From CAZMUQ01 sp964569845 (lineage in GTDB: Archaea > Thermoproteota > Bathyarchaeia > Hecatellales > Hecatellaceae): a DNA stretch of 9,771 nucleotides. Each line of letters begins with the position of its first letter. Position 1 is the stretch's first letter. The stretch is from positions 1-9,771 of the forward strand of contig CAZMUQ010000038.1 in the NCBI GenBank assembly GCA_964569845.1, read 5' to 3'. The translations under genes were made by a program, and so were the position numbers. Below are positions 1 to 5,799 of the stretch, piece by piece. The notes under the pieces were generated by a model. That model ran no database searches, was not told the DNA's origin, and worked only from the letters and a program-made list of their open reading frames with translations.

Positions 1-23
1 GTTTAGGCTTAAATTTTATCTTT

Positions 24-2174
24 TTAGATGATTATTGGTTCTACAGCTTTCTCCTCTTTTCTACTTAGTTTTAAAGTTGCCGGCATAAGTGATGGTTTAA
101 TCTTCCTCATAGCTTCCTTAAAATGTTTCAGGTAAACCTTCTCAGCATTAATATCTTCTCTTAAAGCTGTTAATGCAGCTTCCCGGCATAATGCTTCAAT
201 ATCAGCACCTACGTATCCTTCAGTCATCTCAGCTAAAGTTTCCAGGTTTACATCTTCAGCTAAAGGCATATTTTTTGTATGAATCTTAAAGATTTCAAGT
301 CTAGCTTTTTTATCTGGTGGTGGAACTTCAAGTATTCTATCAAATCTTCCAGGCCTGAGTAAAGCTGGCTCTAAAAGGTCAACCCTATTTGTTGCACCAA
401 TAACTACAACTCCACGAAGATTTTCAAGGCCATCCATTTCAGTTAAAAGTTGGCTAATAACTCTCTCAGTTACACGTGAATCTCCAATTCCAGATTCTTT
501 TCTAGGTGCTACTGCATCAATTTCATCAAAGAAGATGATTGACGGGGCAACCATCCTAGCTCTCTTAAATATTTCCCTGATAGCTTTCTCAGATTCTCCA
601 ACCCATTTGCTTAGAATTTCCGGTCCTTTAACAGAGATAAAGTTTGCTTCACTTTCAGTTGCAACAGCCTTAGCAAGCAAAGTTTTTCCTGTACCTGGAG
701 GACCGACAAGCAAAATACCTTTAGGAGGCTTTATGCCCATACGTTTAAAAACATCTGGACGTTTAAGCGGCCACTCAACAGCTTCCTTTAAAAGCTGTTT
801 AACTTCTTCAAGCCCTCCAACATCTTCCCATCTTACATTTGGAGTTTCTATGAGAACTTCACGCATTGCTGATGGCTGAACCTCTTTTAAAGCCTCAATA
901 AAATCTTCTCTTGTAACCTCCATCTGTTGAAGAACTTCTGCAGGTATAGTTTCTTTTTCAAGATCTATTTTTGGTAGGAATCTTCTCAATGTTTTCATAG
1001 CAGCTTCTCTACATAATGCAGCTAAATCTGCACCAACAAAACCATGAGTTATGTCTGCAATTTCCTCTAAATTAACATCTTTGGCTAAAGGCATTCCACG
1101 TGTATGAATTTGAAGAATTTCAAGTCTACCATTCCTATCAGGTACTCCTATTTCAATTTCTCTATCAAATCTTCCAGGTCTGCGTAATGCTGGATCTACA
1201 GCATTAGGCCTATTTGTTGCACCAATAACTATAACTTGGCCTCTAGCCTCCAAACCATCCATCAAGGCTAGTAGTTGGGAAACAACTCTACGTTCAACCT
1301 CACCTGTAACCTCTTCTCTTTTTGGTGCTATTGCATCTATCTCATCAATAAAGATTATTGATGGAGCATTCTCCTGAGCCTTTTGAAATATTTCCCTAAG
1401 TCTGGCTTCAGATTCACCATAAAACTTACTCATAATCTCAGGACCATTAATACTAATAAAATAAGCATTAGACTCATTAGCAACAGCCTTAGCAAGCAAA
1501 GTTTTTCCTGTACCTGGAGGACCATAAAGAAGAACACCCTTAGGAGGCTCAATACCTAAACGTTTGAAAACTTCTGGATGTTTAAGTGGTAGTTCAACCA
1601 TTTCCCTGATTTTTTGAATTGCATGGCTAAGTCCACCAATATCCTCGTAGGTTACTCTAGGTATAGCTTCAATACCTTTGGCAGGTTCAGTTTGTAGTTG
1701 AAGTCTTGTTTTAGCTGAAATTTGGACAACTCCTGCTGGAGATGTATTTACTACTGTAAACTGTAAAGGTTGCCCTAAAACACCGATAACAATGTTATCT
1801 CCTCGAACTACCGGGCGTCCTAAAAGATGGTTTTTAATGTATTCTTCAAATCCCCCATTAAACCTTATAGGCTCAGTTGGTGCTAAAACAACTTTGCTTG
1901 CAGGCTTAGCATCAACCTTTCTAACAGTTACAGTGTCTCCTATGCTTACCTTAGCATTACTTCTTGTAACACCATCCATCCTTATAATATCAAGTCCACT
2001 ATCTTCAGGGTAAGCTGGCCAAACTATGGCTGATGTTACCTTTTTACCCTCAATTTCAACTATATCTCCTGTTTCAACACCTAGTTTGTTCATGAACCTC
2101 GAAGGTATGCGTACGATTCCTCTTCCTGCATCCCTTTGGTTTGAGGCTGCAACTTTAAGTTGTATTTCGACCAT
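24..2174 (-). CDS. cdc48: Cdc48/VCP/VAT-type AAA+ ATPase with two AAA domains
   Basis: This is a cytosolic hexameric AAA+ unfoldase that uses ATP to extract and unfold proteins, often for the proteasome. The 716-residue protein has the family's full architecture: an N-terminal double-psi barrel (about 1-90), a Cdc48 domain 2 (about 100-165), and two AAA modules. D1 has Walker A GPPGTGKT at 218-225 and Walker B IIFIDEID at 273-280. D2 has the same Walker A at 491-498 and Walker B IIFFDEID at 546-553. Both keep the ATNR sensor and RPGRFDR arginine-finger segments. I chose the ATG at 2174 because GAGGTGA sits four to five bases upstream; a GTG three codons earlier lies inside that Shine-Dalgarno motif. 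The protein ends in three isoleucines, so no proteasome-docking HbYX tail is visible. A three-unit operator-like array precedes the gene, and an ArsR-like regulator gene lies immediately upstream. Confidence 0.97.
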   Translation of the reverse strand: MVEIQLKVAASNQRDAGRGIVRIPSRFMNKLGVETGDIVEIEGKKVTSAIVWPAYPEDSGLDIIRMDGVTRSNAKVSIGDTVTVRKVDAKPASKVVLAPTEPIRFNGGFEEYIKNHLLGRPVVRGDNIVIGVLGQPLQFTVVNTSPAGVVQISAKTRLQLQTEPAKGIEAIPRVTYEDIGGLSHAIQKIREMVELPLKHPEVFKRLGIEPPKGVLLYGPPGTGKTLLAKAVANESNAYFISINGPEIMSKFYGESEARLREIFQKAQENAPSIIFIDEIDAIAPKREEVTGEVERRVVSQLLALMDGLEARGQVIVIGATNRPNAVDPALRRPGRFDREIEIGVPDRNGRLEILQIHTRGMPLAKDVNLEEIADITHGFVGADLAALCREAAMKTLRRFLPKIDLEKETIPAEVLQQMEVTREDFIEALKEVQPSAMREVLIETPNVRWEDVGGLEEVKQLLKEAVEWPLKRPDVFKRMGIKPPKGILLVGPPGTGKTLLAKAVATESEANFISVKGPEILSKWVGESEKAIREIFKRARMVAPSIIFFDEIDAVAPRKESGIGDSRVTERVISQLLTEMDGLENLRGVVVIGATNRVDLLEPALLRPGRFDRILEVPPPDKKARLEIFKIHTKNMPLAEDVNLETLAEMTEGYVGADIEALCREAALTALREDINAEKVYLKHFKEAMRKIKPSLMPATLKLSRKEEKAVEPIII
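661..704. repeat. 44-base perfect direct repeat within cdc48, D2 copy
   Basis: This stretch encodes the D2 Walker A region (GPPGTGKTLLAKAVA). It is identical base for base to the D1 copy at 1480-1523, including every synonymous position. The identity stops abruptly on both sides. Gene conversion between the two ATPase modules, or very strong local codon constraint, would explain it. Confidence 0.9.
1480..1523. repeat. 44-base perfect direct repeat within cdc48, D1 copy
   Basis: This stretch encodes the D1 Walker A region and is identical over 44 bases to 661-704 in the D2 module. The flanking codons of the two modules differ at many synonymous sites, so the identity is local. Confidence 0.9.
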
Positions 2175-2191
2175 CTTAATCACCTCTTAGT

Positions 2192-2255
2192 AAGTAACTT
2201 TCCAAGTTAGAAAGTTACTTTCTATATGAGAAAGAAACTTCCTAATATATAAACT
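2192..2255 (-). promoter_or_regulatory. Tandem operator array over the cdc48 promoter
   Basis: Three related 19-bp units begin exactly 20 bp apart, at 2197, 2217 and 2237. Their left halves read ACTTTCCAA, ACTTTCTAT and ACTTCCTAA. The first unit, ACTTTCCAAGTTAGAAAGT, is a dyad with one mismatched pair. Its symmetry extends outward to 2192-2220, giving 14-base arms around base 2206 with 13 of 14 paired. The second unit is a weaker dyad, and the third is mainly a left half-site merging with the TATA box. The 20-bp period is about two helical turns, so dimers would bind on one face of the DNA. The array covers the TATA box, the predicted start site and the early leader, which suits a repressor. 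The ArsR-like protein encoded next door is the obvious candidate ligand, because its own gene has the same site. Confidence 0.8.
2244..2253 (-). promoter_or_regulatory. TATA box of cdc48
   Basis: On the minus strand the bases read TTTATATATT, preceded by the purine-rich GGAAAAG, which would serve as a BRE for TFB. Normal archaeal spacing puts the transcription start near 2223, giving a leader of about 50 bases that carries the strong Shine-Dalgarno motif of cdc48. The third operator unit overlaps this box. Confidence 0.7.
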
Positions 2256-2268
2256 TTTCCCCTAAAAA

Positions 2269-2670
2269 TTACTCAAATTCCATCATTAACTTTTCAAACT
2301 CGCTAATTTTCCTCAATATACCTGTTAACTCCTTAAAGTATAGGATAAGCATCCTACCAAGTGGTGAGAGAGTATAACCTTCAGGTGTTCTTGCTATGGC
2401 ATTAATCCTTAGGAGATCGTCTAGGGATTGAGCTATTGTTTTTTGGCTGTAACCTAAACCTGTGCAAAGCTCCTTGAAACTTGAACTTCTTTTTTCAGCA
2501 ATCCATCTTATAACCTTAAACCTACTTTCATTTGAAATAGTTTTTAAAATATCCATTATAGAATCTATTTCACTGGTTGGTATTGAAGCTACATCTATTT
2601 CTTCCTCAAAGATTGTTTTTCCATCACTAGTTGTTAACCTAAACCTTCTAATTCTTCTCTGCATTGCCAT
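2269..2670 (-). CDS. ArsR-like winged-helix transcriptional regulator
   Basis: This 133-residue protein is a small DNA-binding regulator, probably dimeric. After about 40 residues with an acidic N-terminal strand region comes an ArsR-type winged helix: ISNESRFKVIRWIAEKR (first helix), SSFKELCTGLGYSQKTIAQSLDDL (helix-turn-helix with recognition helix, about 64-87), and a short wing at RTPEGYTLS. A C-terminal helix (about 107-133) could form the dimer interface. The two Cys-poor halves show no metal-binding Cys pair of the ArsR/SmtB type, so metal sensing is unlikely. The start at 2670 has GAGGT only three bases upstream; the second ATG at 2664 has better spacing and may be the real start. The gene lies just upstream of cdc48 and both have the same palindrome in their promoters. 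I infer autoregulation and control of cdc48. The signal sensed is unknown. Confidence 0.85.
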   Translation of the reverse strand: MAMQRRIRRFRLTTSDGKTIFEEEIDVASIPTSEIDSIMDILKTISNESRFKVIRWIAEKRSSSFKELCTGLGYSQKTIAQSLDDLLRINAIARTPEGYTLSPLGRMLILYFKELTGILRKISEFEKLMMEFE

Positions 2671-2705
2671 TTTACCTCTCCACCAAAATATTTACTGGAA
2701 AAAGG

Positions 2706-2713
2706 TATATATT
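2706..2713 (-). promoter_or_regulatory. TATA box of the ArsR-like regulator gene
   Basis: The minus strand reads AATATATA here, preceded by CGTAAAG as a possible BRE. The predicted start is near 2683, leaving a short leader with GGTGGAGAGGT ahead of the start codon. Operator-like dyads lie directly upstream. Confidence 0.6.
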
Positions 2714-2751
2714 CTTTACGTTTAATAAAGAAACTTTCCAATTTGGTAAGT
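2713..2751 (-). promoter_or_regulatory. Operator-like dyads upstream of the regulator gene
   Basis: The better site at 2733-2751, ACTTTCCAATTTGGTAAGT, is a 19-bp dyad about base 2742 with eight of nine pairs matched. It shares its first ten bases with the main cdc48 operator when one preceding base is included. Exactly 20 bp away, 2713-2731 has a degenerate copy whose outer arms TCTTTA and TAAAGA still pair. These sites sit upstream of the TATA box, unlike those of cdc48, so the effect on the regulator's own gene could differ from the effect on cdc48. Confidence 0.65.
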
Positions 2752-2755
2752 AAAT

Positions 2756-3553
2756 TTAGAGAAGAACAACCTTACCAGCTTTAAACATTTCCTCCAGATT
2801 ACCCTTAATGTTTAAAAATTTTGGAAGTTTCCCAACAATCCCAACATAGTTGTTTCTAACAATAAGAACCCCTCTTAAACCCTCAATATCTTCAGCTTTT
2901 TCTAAACCTCCTTGAACAGAGGCTTCAACATCCTCTCCTCTCACACTGTTACATATTGCTGTTGCTGCAGCATCAGCAAGAGCTGAGGAATCTGAAAAAA
3001 CAATAACAGCATCAGCTTCCCCAAAACTTAAAGCATGGCTAACAGTTGCTGAGCTTGTAGCAATGCCTATAGGAAAATCTTCAGCTTCAAGTTTAAAACC
3101 AAACCTACCTGAAACAGGTGAAAATCCAGCATAAACCCCAATGTTTAGCGGCTTTTTTGAGTAAGCAAAAATTTCTCCCCCGTTTTCAACCATAGCAGTT
3201 AAACGGCTATAAGGTTTAATGTCCCTAGCAACAAGCTCTGCTAAAGCACCTGGAATAGCAGCCATAGGTCCAACTTCAGCTTTTTCTGCAGCTTCAGTAG
3301 CTAGTTTAACAATTGTTGGCATACCAGGTTTTACCTTTACAGGATTTAAAGCATAAAGAAATGTTAAATCTCTTCTAATATAGTCTTCAAGAAGTCTTCT
3401 ATGATGCCAAGTTGAATTTAATGCTAATTTTAAAGCTTTAATGTTATCTGAAACTATAAGCATATTTGATTCTTTAAGTTTAAACCTTAACCTATAAAGT
3501 CCTTTATTATAGGTTACAGGTAAACCCTTGTAAGCATTAACATTAATATGCAA
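2756..3553 (-). CDS. UPF0280/COG2122 ApbE-like protein (MA1715-type, sulfide assimilation)
   Basis: This 265-residue protein belongs to UPF0280 (COG2122), a family with an ApbE-like fold. Its Methanosarcina member MA1715 is reported to promote efficient sulfide assimilation into homocysteine. Visible family segments are GPMAAIPGA (95-103), ENGGEIF (123-129), the Gly/Ser/Thr-rich GIATSSATVSHALSFGEADA (163-182) and SSALADAAATAI (189-200). The last two resemble the ApbE segments around the flavin and metal site. There is no signal peptide, unlike bacterial ApbE. The start is a TTG at 3553 that overlaps the preceding gene by 11 bases, with GAGGG about nine bases upstream. The next Met, at residue 31, would cut into the conserved RLRFKLKESN strand. 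Its place as third gene after COG1900 and the NIL-ferredoxin supports the pathway assignment. The reaction it performs is not known. Confidence 0.88.
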   Translation of the reverse strand: MHINVNAYKGLPVTYNKGLYRLRFKLKESNMLIVSDNIKALKLALNSTWHHRRLLEDYIRRDLTFLYALNPVKVKPGMPTIVKLATEAAEKAEVGPMAAIPGALAELVARDIKPYSRLTAMVENGGEIFAYSKKPLNIGVYAGFSPVSGRFGFKLEAEDFPIGIATSSATVSHALSFGEADAVIVFSDSSALADAAATAICNSVRGEDVEASVQGGLEKAEDIEGLRGVLIVRNNYVGIVGKLPKFLNIKGNLEEMFKAGKVVLL

Positions 3554-3938
3554 ATCTTATCGCCCTCATAGGGCACGCATCAACACAAATCCTACATCTA
3601 ACACACTTTTTCTCATTAAAATTTAAAGTTAAATCTTGGTTTAAGGTTAAGGCATGGGTTGGGCAAGGAGAAATACATGCTCCACAAGAAGTGCAGCGGT
3701 TTACATCTATTTCAAGTATTTGTGTTATTTCTTTAACATTTACACCTAAACTCTCAAGTAGAGAAATAATGTTGTCAACTTTTTCTCTTGGGGCATCAAT
3801 ATCCACAAGAATTTCTCCTGAAATAGGGGAAACAGTAGCTTCTAGAATATTCATTAGTACACCTGTTTTAAGTATAACTTCAGCAAGAATGGGTTTACCT
3901 AAGCTTTTATGGTTGTAGATTAACCTTAACTTTACCAT
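3543..3938 (-). CDS. NIL-domain protein with two [4Fe-4S] ferredoxin motifs (MA1822-type)
   Basis: This 131-residue protein carries an N-terminal NIL domain (about 1-78), a small ferredoxin-like regulatory or dimerisation fold first known from NLPA/ATP-binding transporters. A bacterial-type ferredoxin domain follows with two cluster motifs: C82-x2-C85-x2-C88-x3-C92P and C112-x2-C115-x2-C118-x3-C122P. This arrangement matches Methanosarcina MA1822, which works with the COG1900 protein MA1821 in making homocysteine from aspartate semialdehyde and sulfide, presumably as an electron donor or sulfur carrier. The start ATG lies inside the last codons of COG1900 (7-base overlap), with a GGGGGAAGG Shine-Dalgarno motif, so translation is probably coupled. 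The gene also overlaps the next one by 11 bases. There is no membrane segment. Confidence 0.93.
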   Translation of the reverse strand: MVKLRLIYNHKSLGKPILAEVILKTGVLMNILEATVSPISGEILVDIDAPREKVDNIISLLESLGVNVKEITQILEIDVNRCTSCGACISPCPTHALTLNQDLTLNFNEKKCVRCRICVDACPMRAIRFAY

Positions 3939-5458
3939 AGAACCTTCCCCCTACGGCTACCTAAAAATTTTGCTAGGTCATCTGTTGTAACCATACCGAT
4001 TATACGGTTACTTTCATCAACAACAGGTAAACCTGAAATTTTATGGTCTGAAAGACGCTTAATTACAACGTCTAATGGTTCTCCTGTGGATGCTGTAATC
4101 ACCTTTTTAGTCATTATTTCATTTAAGCTTCTACTATCCTTAGCAACAGCTTTAGCAATATCCCATGATGTAACTATACCTACAAGTCTACCTTCATCAT
4201 CAACAATTGGTACATGGTCTATGTTATGTTTAACAATAAGCTTAGCAACAACTTTAACATCATCCGTAACTTTTGCTGTTATAATATTTGTTACCATAAC
4301 ATCTTTAACTCTTGGCTCATACCTTCTAACCCTTAAAGGTTTAAATTCCATGTAATCTGGAAGAAGCTCAACAGGTTTAGAAAGAAAGAATAATCCTTCT
4401 TCAATCCATTTTTTAAGTGTTTCAGCTATTTCCCTAGCAACTTTAAGGCTTGAAAGTGAAGAGCATGGAACAGTTTTATCATTTAAAACAACTTTTCCGG
4501 ATTTTAATTCAGCATAGGAAACTTTACGTAAAGATGGACGTTTACTTGATGGAACACCATAATCAACGATATCAGTAAAAATTTCCTCATCTGATAATGC
4601 TGCTGACTCTGCAACTCTCATATTTATTAATGGTATAGGAATTCCAACACCAACATAAAGGCTTACACCATATCTATGAATAGTTGCTCCTCTAAGATAT
4701 TTTGGATTCATATGCTTAAGATTTCCACGAACCATTATAGTTCCAAACTGATTTTGAGGGTTATGTTGCGTTCCCTCGCCAATAATGTAGCCTACTCCCC
4801 CACCAAGAAAAATTCTTGTGCCAATACCTATAGTTTCAAAATTTTTATCTTTGTATAGAGGGTTAAGCTGACCTGAACCGGAATAATTTACGTTTTCAGC
4901 ATGGGGGAGAAGAGTTCCCATATAGGTATAGAGAATACGGTCTGTTGTATTTGTTGCGGCATTATAACGCTGATAAACGTTACGTGGATTTAGAAGTATT
5001 GCTTGATTTAAGTCATCGATGGTAATTGTAGTTTCTATGTAGCTTCTAGGATAGCAATCTGTAACAAACCCTTCTCCTCGAAGCTCAATTTCCTTTCTAC
5101 TTACAAAATCCTCTATAACATGTCCTCCACCATACTCAAGCCCTCTAGTTTCACTTAAAGCTGTAGCACCAAGATAAACATCCACAGCAGCAATACTTCC
5201 ATAAGCTGGAACATCATTAAGCCAGCATTTATGCATCTTAATTGGTGGATCGGAGTGCCCAAAATTTAAAAATACTCCTGAACTACACATAGCTCCAAAA
5301 GTTCCTGTTGTTACAACATCAACCTCCTTTGCTGCAGCTTCAACACCATATGTTTTTGCATATTCAACAAACTCATCAGCAGTCATGACAACAACATTTC
5401 TATGCCTAATTTTTTCATTTATCTCTTCATATTTTCTCAGAGTTTCTAAGCCTCTTAT
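3932..5458 (-). CDS. COG1900/DUF39 homocysteine biosynthesis protein with two CBS domains (MA1821-type)
   Basis: This protein converts L-aspartate semialdehyde and sulfide to homocysteine in archaea that lack the classic acyl-homoserine route. The catalytic DUF39 part covers about residues 1-370 and includes FGAMCSSG, FGHSDPPIKM and GGGVGYIIGEGTQHNPQNQ. Two CBS domains (about 385-439 and 446-500) could bind adenosyl ligands and regulate activity. Cys58 and Cys135 are 77 residues apart, as are the two important cysteines I recall for MA1821 (54 and 131). The start needs comment. The first ATG is at 5386, but the frame upstream encodes YEEINEKIRHRNVVVMTADEF, the usual family N-terminus, and contains no ATG, GTG or TTG. 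An ATA at 5458 lies seven bases after GGAGGT and gives a 508-residue protein. It is the best start I can see, and it is non-canonical. The gene heads a three-gene operon. Confidence 0.9.
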   Translation of the reverse strand: MRGLETLRKYEEINEKIRHRNVVVMTADEFVEYAKTYGVEAAAKEVDVVTTGTFGAMCSSGVFLNFGHSDPPIKMHKCWLNDVPAYGSIAAVDVYLGATALSETRGLEYGGGHVIEDFVSRKEIELRGEGFVTDCYPRSYIETTITIDDLNQAILLNPRNVYQRYNAATNTTDRILYTYMGTLLPHAENVNYSGSGQLNPLYKDKNFETIGIGTRIFLGGGVGYIIGEGTQHNPQNQFGTIMVRGNLKHMNPKYLRGATIHRYGVSLYVGVGIPIPLINMRVAESAALSDEEIFTDIVDYGVPSSKRPSLRKVSYAELKSGKVVLNDKTVPCSSLSSLKVAREIAETLKKWIEEGLFFLSKPVELLPDYMEFKPLRVRRYEPRVKDVMVTNIITAKVTDDVKVVAKLIVKHNIDHVPIVDDEGRLVGIVTSWDIAKAVAKDSRSLNEIMTKKVITASTGEPLDVVIKRLSDHKISGLPVVDESNRIIGMVTTDDLAKFLGSRRGKVLW

Positions 5459-5465
5459 AGCCCAA

Positions 5466-5471
5466 ACCTCC
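5466..5471 (-). promoter_or_regulatory. Shine-Dalgarno site supporting the ATA start of the COG1900 gene
   Basis: GGAGGT on the minus strand is followed by seven bases and then ATA at 5458. It is the strongest such motif upstream of this gene. It lies about 80 bases before the first ATG at 5386, too far to serve that codon. Confidence 0.65.
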
Positions 5472-5472
5472 G

Positions 5473-5520
5473 CTAAAATTTTTAATTTTAGGATGGAAAG
5501 ATACGCTAAATATTTTAAAC
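5473..5520 (-). promoter_or_regulatory. Promoter and leader hairpin of the homocysteine operon
   Basis: The minus strand reads GTTTAAAATATTTAG at 5506-5520, a plausible TATA box, placing the start near 5489. At 5473-5491 lies a perfect inverted repeat with seven-base arms (CTAAAAT and ATTTTAG) and a five-base loop, ending two bases before the Shine-Dalgarno motif. It is pure AT apart from its outer pair, so any structure would be weak. I recognise no riboswitch here. Confidence 0.4.
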
Positions 5521-5540
5521 TTACCTATTAATATCCTACA

Positions 5541-5636
5541 CTTGGTTCTGTTAAGTTTTTTGATAACTTAACTTCCCCTTCATTGCTTCTTGGGTTTGCA
5601 TCTGCTCGGGGGCTTTCAGGGTGGAACCAAGCACCC
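5541..5636 (-). ncRNA. Candidate omega-RNA (reRNA) scaffold at the tnpB 3' end
   Basis: Read on the minus strand, GGGTG (5636-5632) and CACCC (5623-5619) form a stem whose whole eight-base loop, CTTGGTTC (5631-5624), is complementary to the terminal GAACCAAG (5548-5541). That pairing makes a pseudoknot. A second hairpin, GTTAAGTT/AACTTAAC with a seven-base loop (5550-5572), stacks one base away from the pseudoknot strand and overlaps the tnpB stop codon. TnpB guide RNAs are made from the 3' end of tnpB, contain a pseudoknot, and end at the element's right end, after which flanking DNA provides the guide. By that logic the guide would begin near 5540 and run toward 5524. The pairing is seen directly; transcription and function are inferred. 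Confidence 0.5.
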
Positions 5637-5799
5637 CGCATCTTAACAACTTCCCTAAACCTTTTTTAGCTATATTCCATGAGGCTAATAGGTTTCTATC
5701 CATTAAGCCATGCTTAGGGCATACAAGCTTTTCATAGCTTCTTCTACTAAGTCTTCTGTTACATATTTGGACATTTGGAAGATATTCCTTTAGCTGAAA
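5551..5799 (-). pseudogene. tnpB: tnpB remnant: C-terminal zinc ribbon and RuvC-III end of an IS200/IS605-type element
   Basis: An 82-codon open frame with no ATG start encodes the C-terminal end of TnpB. Residues 27-43 read CPKHGLMDRNLLASWNI, matching the family's second zinc knuckle and the DRD/N-x-NI segment with the last RuvC aspartate (Asp34, codon 5698-5700). The first knuckle survives as C13NRR, with its second cysteine lost, and the second knuckle has His30 where Cys is usual. Full TnpB is about 350-450 residues, so roughly 80% is missing. An in-frame TAG at 5800-5802 and the lipoate ligase end cut it off on the 5' side. No tnpA or left end is visible. The tail (about 47-82) is Gln/Lys-rich, as is common in TnpB. 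This relic and the promoter beside it account for the long gene-poor stretch 5459-5789. Confidence 0.88.

Noticed and set aside
535..879. Plus-strand open frames inside cdc48 (also 1792-2013) as genes
   Set aside because: They are antisense to strongly conserved Cdc48 domains, show no recognisable family, and have no promoter or Shine-Dalgarno signal.
2462..2725. Other plus-strand frames at 2462-2725, 3691-3918, 4086-4355, 4676-4858, 8042-8227 and 8416-8598
   Set aside because: All lie opposite recognised genes, and their compositions reflect the complementary codons.
2756..5458. Taking the homocysteine operon as proof of a methanogen
   Set aside because: These families are common in methanogens but also occur in non-methanogenic archaea and some bacteria, and no methanogenesis gene is in the window.
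5473..5491. AT-only hairpin before the COG1900 gene as a riboswitch or terminator
   Set aside because: The stem is too weak and short, there is no T-run on the correct side, and no known riboswitch core is recognisable.
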